Shown: positions 48,549 to 55,996 of the stretch, in pieces
Numbering within the stretch: the first letter of the stretch is position 1
How the letters are laid out: each line of letters opens with the position of its first letter
NCBI GenBank assembly: GCA_026984795.1
Contig: JALSRK010000007.1
Span: forward strand, 26,476-90,475
Source of the DNA: Solibacteraceae bacterium
Lineage (GTDB): Bacteria; Acidobacteriota; Terriglobia; Bryobacterales; Bryobacteraceae
Length of the DNA: 64,000 nucleotides
Reading direction: 5' to 3'
Program-made: the position numbers and the translations under genes
Notes under the pieces: generated by a model
What the model saw: only the letters and a program-made list of their open reading frames with translations
Database searches by the model: none
Told to the model about the DNA's origin: nothing

Positions 48549-49844
48549 TCAAGATCGGCCTTCGGTCGTTGCTTCTTGCGTAAAGTACAGCTTTACGGCC
48601 CGGCGGAGGTTAGCCCCATCGATTTCCACCGGGCGGTGCTTATAGCGGGCGATCCAGACGAGGATAGAACACAGGTCGGCGGGATAGCAGGCGCGCAGTT
48701 CCGATGCTCCGGCTTCGAGGCACAGCGTGCGGGCCAGTTCGGCTGCGCCGGCAGGCGCCGTGAGGCCGAGTTCGCGGACGACACGGTGGAAGATCTCGTC
48801 GAAGATCTCGGGCGGGCAGGGCCCGATCAAGATCTTGTTGGGGATGCGGCGCAGGAAGGCTTCATCGGCCAGGTCCTTCGGATCGAGGTTCGTGGCGAAG
48901 ACCACCATCAACTCGAACGGTATCGAGAACTTGGCGCCATGCTGGAGGGCGAGGTGGTCGATGCGGCGATCGAGGGGAACGATCCAGCGGTTGAGGAGCT
49001 CTTTGGGCGGGATCGCCTGGCGGCCGAAGTCGTCGATGATCAGGATGCCGTTGTTGGCCTTCATCTGCACCGGCGGAGCGTAGATTCGGGCCGCCGGTTC
49101 GAAGCGGAGATCGAGCATCTCGCGGGAGAGTTCTCCCCCGACCATCACGCGCGGCCGCTGGCAGGGCACCCAGCGGGGATCCAGGCCGTTGAAGTCCAGT
49201 TCCACGCGCTGGTGCACGGTGGGGTCATAGAGCTGCACGATCTGGCCGTCGATGGCGACGGCATAAGGCACGACGATTACGTCCCGGTAGATCCGGACCA
49301 GGCGCTCGGCGATGCTGGTCTTGCCCGATCCGGTGGGGCCGTAAAGAAAGAGCGACTTCTGGGAGACGACGGCGGGGCCCAATTGGTCCAGCAGATCTCC
49401 GGTGACGACGAGGTCCGACAGAGACTCCGCCAGCAGTTTCTCATCGAGGTCGACGTGAGCCGCCTGCGCCCGCACCGCCTCCTCGTACTGCTGGAGGGAG
49501 ACGGGCACGGGCCCCGCGTACTGGGTGAGCCTCAGACGGTTGGCCGCCAGGTCGTGGCCTTTGCCGGTGAGGGTAAAGGTGAAATCCTCGCCGTATGGCG
49601 TAAGGATATCGACGATGCCGTGTTTTCTGAAGTGGCGGAAGATGCGGTCGGCCAACGGATAGGCGATATGGAGCGCGGCGGCCAGGGCGGAGATGTTGGT
49701 GGTGCCGTCGAAGTAGATGCGCCGTACGGCGATATCCAGCACCAGCGACCAGTTGACGCCGAGGGCTTCGGGGTCCTTGGGCGGAGGCGGCGCGTAGGAC
49801 GGCCTCACCCCCGCTGAAGGCGGATTCTGCTGTACTGCCTGCAT
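48549..49844 (-). CDS. AAA-type ATPase with N-terminal winged-helix-like domain, function unknown
   Basis: A 431-residue protein. Residues 30-105 resemble a winged helix (TNISALAAALHIAYPLADRIFRHFRKHGIVD). The P-loop YGPTGSGKT lies at about 168-176, Walker B as NGILIIDDFG, and a sensor 1 Asn in FATNLD. The C terminus is a helical lid. It resembles single-gene ATPases related to MoxR/Sigma-54-activator-like helical-insert proteins, but I cannot place it in a named family. It is monocistronic here. AAGGA precedes the ATG at 49844; the longer frame to 49931 lacks a ribosome site. Confidence 0.72.
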   Translation of the reverse strand: MQAVQQNPPSAGVRPSYAPPPPKDPEALGVNWSLVLDIAVRRIYFDGTTNISALAAALHIAYPLADRIFRHFRKHGIVDILTPYGEDFTFTLTGKGHDLAANRLRLTQYAGPVPVSLQQYEEAVRAQAAHVDLDEKLLAESLSDLVVTGDLLDQLGPAVVSQKSLFLYGPTGSGKTSIAERLVRIYRDVIVVPYAVAIDGQIVQLYDPTVHQRVELDFNGLDPRWVPCQRPRVMVGGELSREMLDLRFEPAARIYAPPVQMKANNGILIIDDFGRQAIPPKELLNRWIVPLDRRIDHLALQHGAKFSIPFELMVVFATNLDPKDLADEAFLRRIPNKILIGPCPPEIFDEIFHRVVRELGLTAPAGAAELARTLCLEAGASELRACYPADLCSILVWIARYKHRPVEIDGANLRRAVKLYFTQEATTEGRS

Positions 49845-50078
49845 TGCAATTCCTTCGAAACAGAGACAGCTTGTGCTGCTGACCCGGCGGGCATGGAACA
49901 AACCCTTCTTATCCCAGAATCCGCCGGCCAAAGCAACCCCCGCAATGCCCGGGTTGGTGCTCCTGGAGCTCCATCGGCAGAATCCGGTCCTGTGTCCATC
50001 CGCCCGCGCATCCCGAGCGGTCGGCCCTATGCGACAATTTGGAGCACGGAGCCGGCCGCGGCTCCGGCGGGAGGGCCG

Positions 50079-50720
50079 ATGCAGGACCTGCTCACCTTTA
50101 CGGTCACCGTTTTCTTCGGATTCTTCGCAATCATGAATCCGATCGCCAATACACCCGTGTTCCTAGGGCTGACGGCGGAGGACTCGGAGCCGGTCCGCCG
50201 CTCCGTGGCGCGCACGGCTGTGCTGCTGGCGTTCGCCATTGTGGTCCTTTTCTGCTTGGCGGGCAAAGCGATCTTCACGCTGTTCGGCATTACGCTGCCG
50301 GCTTTCCGCATAGCAGGCGGCATCGTCGTCTTCGTGATCGGCTATCACATGCTGCAGGGCGAACCATCCCGGGTGCACAATCCCACTCATGAGGACAACC
50401 GGTCCAGCCTGGAGGCCGAACTGGGAATCGCCGTTTCGCCGCTGGCGGTGCCGATCCTGGCCGGGCCGGGGACGATCACGACGGCAATGAGTTTCGTCGC
50501 CACGGGCGGTATCGCCCGGTTCCTCATCACGGTAGGGGTTTTCTTTGTGATGTGCGCGGTCACCTATGCCTTCTTCGTCGGCGGCGAGCGGCTCGTCAGG
50601 TACATCGGGAAAGGCGGGACGAAGGTGGTGACCCGCTTGATGGGCCTCATCCTGACAGTGGTCGGCGTACAAATGGTGATCCTCGGTCTCGGAGGGGTGA
50701 GGCGACTGCCGGCGCTGTGA
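50079..50720 (+). CDS. MarC family integral membrane protein
   Basis: A 213-residue protein with six hydrophobic helices, starting FTVTVFFGFFAIMNPIANTPVFLGLT, the MarC signature with the Asn-Pro pair, followed by RRSVARTAVLLAFAIV and AFRIAGGIVVFVIGYHML. The role of MarC proteins remains unclear; the early link to multiple antibiotic resistance has not held. GGCGGGAGG precedes ATG 50079, and upstream in-frame starts to 49893 lack such a site. Confidence 0.92.
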   Translation: MQDLLTFTVTVFFGFFAIMNPIANTPVFLGLTAEDSEPVRRSVARTAVLLAFAIVVLFCLAGKAIFTLFGITLPAFRIAGGIVVFVIGYHMLQGEPSRVHNPTHEDNRSSLEAELGIAVSPLAVPILAGPGTITTAMSFVATGGIARFLITVGVFFVMCAVTYAFFVGGERLVRYIGKGGTKVVTRLMGLILTVVGVQMVILGLGGVRRLPAL

Positions 50721-50893
50721 AGCGCTGCAGGTGCAAGAGGAGCCGCGGCGGCCGCCGTTTCCGTTACAATCGAAAGTCGCGGATCTGAGGCGGCGCCGGG
50801 ACGGGCGCGGGGTCTTGTCTCCTCCCTGGTCGTGGCATTCCAGCGTCCCCGGCGATTCGCCCGGCGCGGGAGCACAGCAGAAAGGAACCGCCG

Positions 50894-51973
50894 ATGAGCA
50901 TCGAACTTCGGAAAGACTGCACGTATGCCTTGTTGGCGCCCACGAGCATGGGTGTCCGCATCACGCCGGTGAACTCGCAGCCGGTGCACCTGAGCGATAC
51001 GTTCTTCATGCAGGCGACCAGCGCCGAGTCGAACGTGGCCAGCGTCTCGTCATTCCTCGGGTTGCGGGTGAAGGTGTTGACAACCTTCGTCAAGGGCAGC
51101 CCGATCGCCCGTTTCATCAAGGACAACCTGGCGAGCCGCCACATCGACTACGAGGGTCCCGAAGTCGAGCAGGGCGGCCCGTGGGGCCGTCGCCATCAGA
51201 TCAACGTCGCCGACAGCGGCTTCGGCGCGCGGGGGCCGCGGGTCTACAACGACCGCGCCGGTGAGGTGGGCCGGACGCTGAACGTCAAAGATTTCGACCT
51301 CGACCGGATCTTCGGCCGCGAAGGCGTACAGATCGTCCACATGTCCGGGCTGATCGGGGCGCTCTCGCCCCAGACCGGTGAGTTCTGCCTCGAGATCGCC
51401 CGGGCGGCGAAGAAGTTCGGCACGCGGATCTCGTTCGACCTCAATTACCGGGCCTCGTTCTGGAAGAACCGCGAGAAGGAGCTGCGGGAGATCTTCACCG
51501 AGATCGCGAGCCTGGCCGACATCCTGGTCGGCAACGAAGAGGACTTCCAGCTCTGCCTCGGCATCGCGGGTCCCGAGGCCGGCGGCAAGGGGCTGGCGGC
51601 GAAGATCAACGACTTCAAGACGATGATCGGCCGGGCCAAGGAGCGATTCCCGAACGCCACGGTCTTCGCCACCACGCTGCGCGAAGTGGTGAGCGCGAAC
51701 ACGCACCTGTGGGGCGCGATCATGTCGGCCGGCGGCGAATGGCACGTCATCGAGCCACGGGAGATCGGCGTGCTGGACCGGATCGGCGGCGGCGACGGCT
51801 TCGTCGGCGGGATGCTCTACGCCATCCTGCGCGGCTGGGAGCCGGAGAAGTGGGTCCAGTTCGGCTGGGCTACCGGCGCCCTGGTGGTGACGCTCTACAC
51901 CGACTACGCGCAGCCGGCCGACGAGGCGCAGATCTGGACCATCTGGAGCGGCAACGCCCGGGTGCAGCGGTGA
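50894..51973 (+). CDS. PfkB-family sugar kinase, probably 2-keto-3-deoxygluconate kinase-like
   Basis: A 359-residue ribokinase-fold protein with the C-terminal PfkB signature DRIGGGDGFVGG (catalytic Asp in GGGD) and the N-terminal substrate region around SNVASVSSFLGLRVKVLT. The core SFDLNYRASFWKNRE is typical of 2-keto-3-deoxygluconate kinases. It would phosphorylate KDG from uronic-acid breakdown, which fits the nearby lyase-like, sulfatase and deacetylase-like genes. Fructokinase is an alternative. AAAGGA precedes the ATG. Confidence 0.85.
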   Translation: MSIELRKDCTYALLAPTSMGVRITPVNSQPVHLSDTFFMQATSAESNVASVSSFLGLRVKVLTTFVKGSPIARFIKDNLASRHIDYEGPEVEQGGPWGRRHQINVADSGFGARGPRVYNDRAGEVGRTLNVKDFDLDRIFGREGVQIVHMSGLIGALSPQTGEFCLEIARAAKKFGTRISFDLNYRASFWKNREKELREIFTEIASLADILVGNEEDFQLCLGIAGPEAGGKGLAAKINDFKTMIGRAKERFPNATVFATTLREVVSANTHLWGAIMSAGGEWHVIEPREIGVLDRIGGGDGFVGGMLYAILRGWEPEKWVQFGWATGALVVTLYTDYAQPADEAQIWTIWSGNARVQR

Positions 51974-51992
51974 GGCGCCGCGGCGGCTTTCC

Positions 51993-52136
51993 TCAAGAGT
52001 CCTTGCCGCCGGAGAAGTGCTTGTACAGCGCCCAGGTGACCCAGCAGGAGAACACCAGGATCGCGGCGGGGATGACGATGCCCATCCAGGGGGCCCCGAT
52101 GCGCTGGGAAGCGTAGACGAGCAGAACCAACGTCAT
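51993..52136 (-). CDS. Small single-helix membrane protein (47 aa)
   Basis: 47 residues: TLVLLVYASQRIGAPWMG, then a helix (IVIPAAILVFSCWVTWAL), then a short basic tail. A textbook AAGGAGG lies 7 bases before the ATG at 52136. It is the last of four minus-strand genes headed by a sodium/solute symporter. Probably an accessory subunit of the transporter; no family recognised. Confidence 0.62.
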   Translation of the reverse strand: MTLVLLVYASQRIGAPWMGIVIPAAILVFSCWVTWALYKHFSGGKDS

Positions 52137-52194
52137 CGCTGGACCTCCTTGCGGGCCAGGCGATTCGCGGAGCACAAGCGGCCGCCGCCGGGTT

Positions 52195-52317
52195 TCACTG
52201 GTCCTTCTCCTTCTCGCGCTGATGCTTGCGGTGCGCGTACCAGGCCAGGGCGAGGCCGAGGAATGAAGCGGCGTAGGCGATCGTCATCCCGATCACCATG
52301 GCGAGGCCCTTATCCAT
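52195..52317 (-). CDS. Small single-helix membrane protein (40 aa)
   Basis: 40 residues encoded from ATG 52317 to TGA 52195: an N-terminal helix (GLAMVIGMTIAYAASFLGLALAW) and a strongly charged tail (HRKHQREKEKDQ). It overlaps the preceding gene by 8 bases, a strong sign of coupled translation. Single-helix proteins of this size often assist transporters; family not recognised. Confidence 0.6.
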   Translation of the reverse strand: MDKGLAMVIGMTIAYAASFLGLALAWYAHRKHQREKEKDQ

Positions 52318-52609
52318 CGTTTTCCTCCCAGCGGGTCTTGCGCTCGACCTCTTCGAGGTACTCGCGCTGCCGCTTCTCGTACTCCGACGAGATCACCTTC
52401 AGTTTAGGATCGATCACCCAGTGCATGAAACCGGTCGCCAGGACCCCAGCAGCGAGGACCAAATAGCCGACCGGCAGCAGGAGCATACTGAGAGCGACGC
52501 CGATCATCAGCAGCATGTAAGCGATCGGGGAAACGACGATCGTGATCCAGTCCTCCCGCGTCCACTCGTCGGCGGACGCCGGAGTCCACTCGCGTCTGAT
52601 CCAGCTCAT
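52310..52609 (-). CDS. Small membrane protein encoded between symporter and 40-aa protein (99 aa)
   Basis: 99 residues: a charged Trp-rich N terminus (SWIRREWTPASADEW), two adjacent hydrophobic helices (about residues 22-65, IVVSPIAYMLLMIGVALSMLLLPVGYLVLAAGVLATGF), and a charged helical tail. The start overlaps the symporter stop by ATGA. It probably binds the symporter; I do not recognise the family. Confidence 0.68.
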   Translation of the reverse strand: MSWIRREWTPASADEWTREDWITIVVSPIAYMLLMIGVALSMLLLPVGYLVLAAGVLATGFMHWVIDPKLKVISSEYEKRQREYLEEVERKTRWEENDG

Positions 52610-54210
52610 AGGGCCTCCCTTTCGGCCATGGCGTCACGGGCCGTCATGAGCAAGCCGCGGCGCTCGGCCTCACGCCGCACCGGCCCCCAGAAGCCGATGG
52701 GCCGGGACATCACGTAGTAGCGCACGAGGTGGTCCATGTCGTCGGGCTTCGTCAGGAAAGTGATGGGCAAGTAAATCAGCGCCCCCAGCATCATCAGCGC
52801 CCAGAACTGCTGATAGTCGGGCAACTCCGGAATCACGCCGAACGAGGGCAGCACCCAGACCACGAGCCAGCTCAACCCCAGGTTAGCGATCCAGGAAGAG
52901 AGATAACCCCAGGCGTTGAAGCGCCACCAGATCACTTGGAGGATGTTCGGCAGCCAGATGCCGGCGGCCATGATCCAGAGGGCGAAGATGAGCCAGGAGG
53001 TGATCTCCTCCATGATCAGGCCGTAGAAGAACGAGCCGAGCAGCAGCACCAGGGTGGCGATGCGGCCGACCCAGACGAGTTGCTGCTCGGTGGCGTCCCG
53101 CTTCCAGTAGTGGAGGTAGAGGTCACGGGTGAAATACATCGCGCCGAGGTTCAGCACGGCCGAGATGGTGGAGATGTGGATGGCGACGATGCCGGCGAAG
53201 AAGAAGCCGAGCATGCCGACGGGCAGGAAGTCGAAGCCGATGCGAAACCAGGCCATCTCGTAGTCGGCCGTGGCGCTGATGTTGGGATAGAGGACGTAGA
53301 AACCGAGGATGGCCACGGCCCAGATGGAGTTGCGCATCAGCACCAGGGCGGTGCCCCACCAGATGGAATAGCTGGCGTCGCGTACCGTACGGGCGCTCTG
53401 GATCCGTTGGGCCTCGACGTACCAGTCGATGGACGTGCCCATGCCGAAGCCGCCGAGGACGGCGATGAAGATCATCGTGGCGAACCAGGCGATGGGGAAG
53501 TCGCCGGTAAACCAGCCGGTGAAGGTGAACGGGTTCAGCCGGGAAGCCTCGCCCATGGCGGTCAGCTTCTCGACGATAGCCCCGGGGCCGCCGGCGGCGA
53601 CGACGCCCCAGATGGAGACGAGCAGGATCACCGCGAAGGCGATGACGCCCTGCAGGAAGTCGGCCATGATGACGCCCCAGTAGCCGGCGGCCATCACGTA
53701 GACGGCGCAAAGCGAGGAGAAGAAGACAAGGCCGAACCAGACCGGCCAGTCGAAGACATAGTGGCAGACCTTGCCCATCGCCACCCCGACCCAGCCGAGG
53801 ATGAACATCGACATGAAGACCTGCCAGCCGGACATCCACCCGCGCAGGAGCTCGGCGCCGAGGCCGCTGAAACGGATCGTGTTCCACTCCGCCTGGGTAT
53901 AGGCCACCGAGCGGCGGAAGATCCGCGTGGAGACGAAAGCGCTGATCGCGCACCAGCCGGCGAAGAACGAGTACCACAGGCCGGCCAATCCGTGGCGGTA
54001 GATCACGCCGGAAACCCACATGGGCGTGTCGGTGGCCGTGTGGGTGGCGTAGACCGAAGCCGCCGGCAGCCACCACGGCAAACCCCGGGCGGCCAGAAAG
54101 AAATCGGACTCGCTGCGCTTGCCGAGCCGGTAGAAGAGAATTCCGGCCCCGATCATGATGAACAGGTAGAGGACGATCCAGAGCCAGTCGAGGAATCCGA
54201 AAGCAGCCAT
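52606..54210 (-). CDS. Sodium:solute symporter (SSS) family transporter
   Basis: A 534-residue protein with about 13 helices. It starts with a helix (DWLWIVLYLFIMIGAGILFYRLGKRSESDFFLAARGLPWWL, with the SSS N-terminal pattern) and continues through segments such as GGFGMGTSIDWYVEAQRIQSA and FFFAGIVAIHISTISAVLNLGAMYF. Members carry sugars, uronates, amino acids or organic acids with sodium. The ATG at 54210 is preferred; the frame extends to 54294, but the promoter occupies that part. It is followed by three tiny membrane-protein genes. It is divergent from the sulfatase gene, so a glycan-derived sugar is a fair guess at substrate. Confidence 0.88.
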   Translation of the reverse strand: MAAFGFLDWLWIVLYLFIMIGAGILFYRLGKRSESDFFLAARGLPWWLPAASVYATHTATDTPMWVSGVIYRHGLAGLWYSFFAGWCAISAFVSTRIFRRSVAYTQAEWNTIRFSGLGAELLRGWMSGWQVFMSMFILGWVGVAMGKVCHYVFDWPVWFGLVFFSSLCAVYVMAAGYWGVIMADFLQGVIAFAVILLVSIWGVVAAGGPGAIVEKLTAMGEASRLNPFTFTGWFTGDFPIAWFATMIFIAVLGGFGMGTSIDWYVEAQRIQSARTVRDASYSIWWGTALVLMRNSIWAVAILGFYVLYPNISATADYEMAWFRIGFDFLPVGMLGFFFAGIVAIHISTISAVLNLGAMYFTRDLYLHYWKRDATEQQLVWVGRIATLVLLLGSFFYGLIMEEITSWLIFALWIMAAGIWLPNILQVIWWRFNAWGYLSSWIANLGLSWLVVWVLPSFGVIPELPDYQQFWALMMLGALIYLPITFLTKPDDMDHLVRYYVMSRPIGFWGPVRREAERRGLLMTARDAMAEREAL

Positions 54211-54264
54211 AAGCGCCGTGAGCGCCGGCCCGGACCTGGCTGGGGCCCGGGCGACGTGGCTTAC

Positions 54265-54294
54265 AGCATACAAGGCGGCGCCCACGTAAGACAA
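54265..54294 (-). promoter_or_regulatory. Candidate promoter of the symporter unit
   Basis: Minus-strand TTGTCT (54289-54294), 18-base spacer, TATGCT (54265-54270). The predicted start near 54258 gives a leader of about 48 bases to ATG 54210. Confidence 0.45.
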
Positions 54295-54411
54295 CCGCCG
54301 AGAGCGGGTTGCAGACCGCTGGGTTCAGAAGCGTGGACGTTCCGGCCCGGCGCGGGCATTCGCCCGGACAGGCGCCGAAGCGATACAGTGGATAGCGCTG
54401 AGGATCTGACC

Positions 54412-55899
54412 ATGATGAGAAGCGCTGCACTATTGTCTGTAACTCTCGCGGGCGCCGCCGTCTTCCTTTCCAACGGCTGCAGCCCGGCGGCGAAGCAGGA
54501 GCCCGCCGCCAAGCCGAACATCGTGCTGATCATGGCCGACGACCTGGGCTGGAAAGAGCTCGGTTGCTACGGCCAGCAAAAGATCAAAACGCCGAATCTG
54601 GATCGGCTGGCCTCGCAGGGCATGCGGTTCACGAACTTCTACGCCGGCGCGCCGGTCTGCGCCCCGGACCGCTGTACCCTGATGACCGGCAAGCACGGCG
54701 GGCACGCCGTCGTGCGGAACAACTTCGAAGTGAAGCCGAGCGTCTTCGGCGACACCTTCGGAGGCCAGTACCCGCTGCCGGAAGGCACGGTGACGATCGC
54801 CTCGCTCCTGAAGGCCCAGGGCTACGTGACCGGGGCTTTCGGTAAATGGGGACTTGGCGGGGTCGGCACATCCGGCGATCCGCTGAAGCAGGGCTTTGAC
54901 CGTTTCTTCGGCTACAACTGCCAGCGCCACGCCCACAACCTATACCCTCGGTACCTGGTGGACAACGACAAGCAGCGGTTCCTCGAAGGGAATACGCGGG
55001 GCCTCACCGGCAAGCACTACGCGCCGCAGGTGATCGCCGACGAAATGCTGAAGTTCGTTCGCGAGAACAAGGACCGGCGGTTCTTCGTCTACTACCCGAC
55101 CGTGCTGCCGCATCTGGCGCTGCAGGCTCCCGAGGAGTATGTGGCACGGTATCGGGGCAAGTGGCCCGAGACGCCGTACAACGGGAAATCGTACTTGCCG
55201 AATCCCACGCCCCGGGCGACTTACGCGGCAATGATCAGTTTCATGGACGACCAGGTGGGGCGGCTGATGGCGTTGCTCGATGAGCTCGGGCTGGCGGACA
55301 ACACGGTGGTGCTATTCACCTCTGACAACGGCACGACCTTACTCAAGGACCAGGTGGATGCTGAGTTCTTCGACAGTGTCGGGCCGCTCCGGGGATTGAA
55401 AGGTTCGGTCTACGAGGGTGGAATCCGCGTGCCGTTGATCGCGAGGTGGCCGGGGCGCATCCAACCCGGGACGGTGACGGACCTGCCAGCCGCCCAATAC
55501 GACATCATGGCGACGCTATGCGACATTCTCGGGATCGTTCCCCCTGCCGACACCGACGGAATCAGCTTCCTGCCGACGCTGCTCGGCCGCGAGAATGAGC
55601 AGGAGCGGCACGAGTACCTGTTCTGGGACTTCGCCGGTTATGGGGGCCAGATCGCCGTTCGGATGGGGAAATGGAAGGCGGTCCGCCGCAACCTGAAGAA
55701 GAATCCCGATGCACCTCTGGAACTCTACAATCTGGAGAAGGACATCGGCGAGACGACGAACGTGGCGGACCAGTACCCGGAGATCGCGGCCAAGATGGCC
55801 AAGATCATGATCGAGGCGCGGAAGAAGCCGCAAGAAGAAAAGTTCCGCTTCTGGCGGTATCCGGAAGACGAGAGATCCACGCCTGGAAATGCGCAATAG
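54412..55899 (+). CDS. Lipoprotein sulfatase (type I, formylglycine)
   Basis: A 495-residue arylsulfatase-family protein with a lipoprotein signal (lipobox LSNGC, Cys23). The metal Asp pair is ADDLGW (43-44) and the catalytic site is Cys83-Ala-Pro-Asp-Arg87, the C-x-P-x-R pattern whose Cys is converted to formylglycine. A Lys/His-containing segment GKWGLGG and SDNGT follow. It should hydrolyse sulfate esters on glycans at the cell surface or periplasm. No FGE or anSME maturase gene was identified nearby. GAGGAT precedes the ATG. Confidence 0.93.
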   Translation: MMRSAALLSVTLAGAAVFLSNGCSPAAKQEPAAKPNIVLIMADDLGWKELGCYGQQKIKTPNLDRLASQGMRFTNFYAGAPVCAPDRCTLMTGKHGGHAVVRNNFEVKPSVFGDTFGGQYPLPEGTVTIASLLKAQGYVTGAFGKWGLGGVGTSGDPLKQGFDRFFGYNCQRHAHNLYPRYLVDNDKQRFLEGNTRGLTGKHYAPQVIADEMLKFVRENKDRRFFVYYPTVLPHLALQAPEEYVARYRGKWPETPYNGKSYLPNPTPRATYAAMISFMDDQVGRLMALLDELGLADNTVVLFTSDNGTTLLKDQVDAEFFDSVGPLRGLKGSVYEGGIRVPLIARWPGRIQPGTVTDLPAAQYDIMATLCDILGIVPPADTDGISFLPTLLGRENEQERHEYLFWDFAGYGGQIAVRMGKWKAVRRNLKKNPDAPLELYNLEKDIGETTNVADQYPEIAAKMAKIMIEARKKPQEEKFRFWRYPEDERSTPGNAQ

Positions 55900-55996
55900 G
55901 CGAGGCGGGAAAGACATCTGCGGCGCTGTGGGGCGCTGTTTCTGCCAAAGCCGGGGATCCCAAGTGACCGACAGAGGAGAGCGGGGGGCCGGCGGT

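Noticed and set aside
52729..54411. Plus-strand frame continuous with the sulfatase, as if a 1056-residue protein
   Set aside because: This part is antisense to the symporter. The sulfatase has its own lipoprotein signal and ribosome site at 54412.
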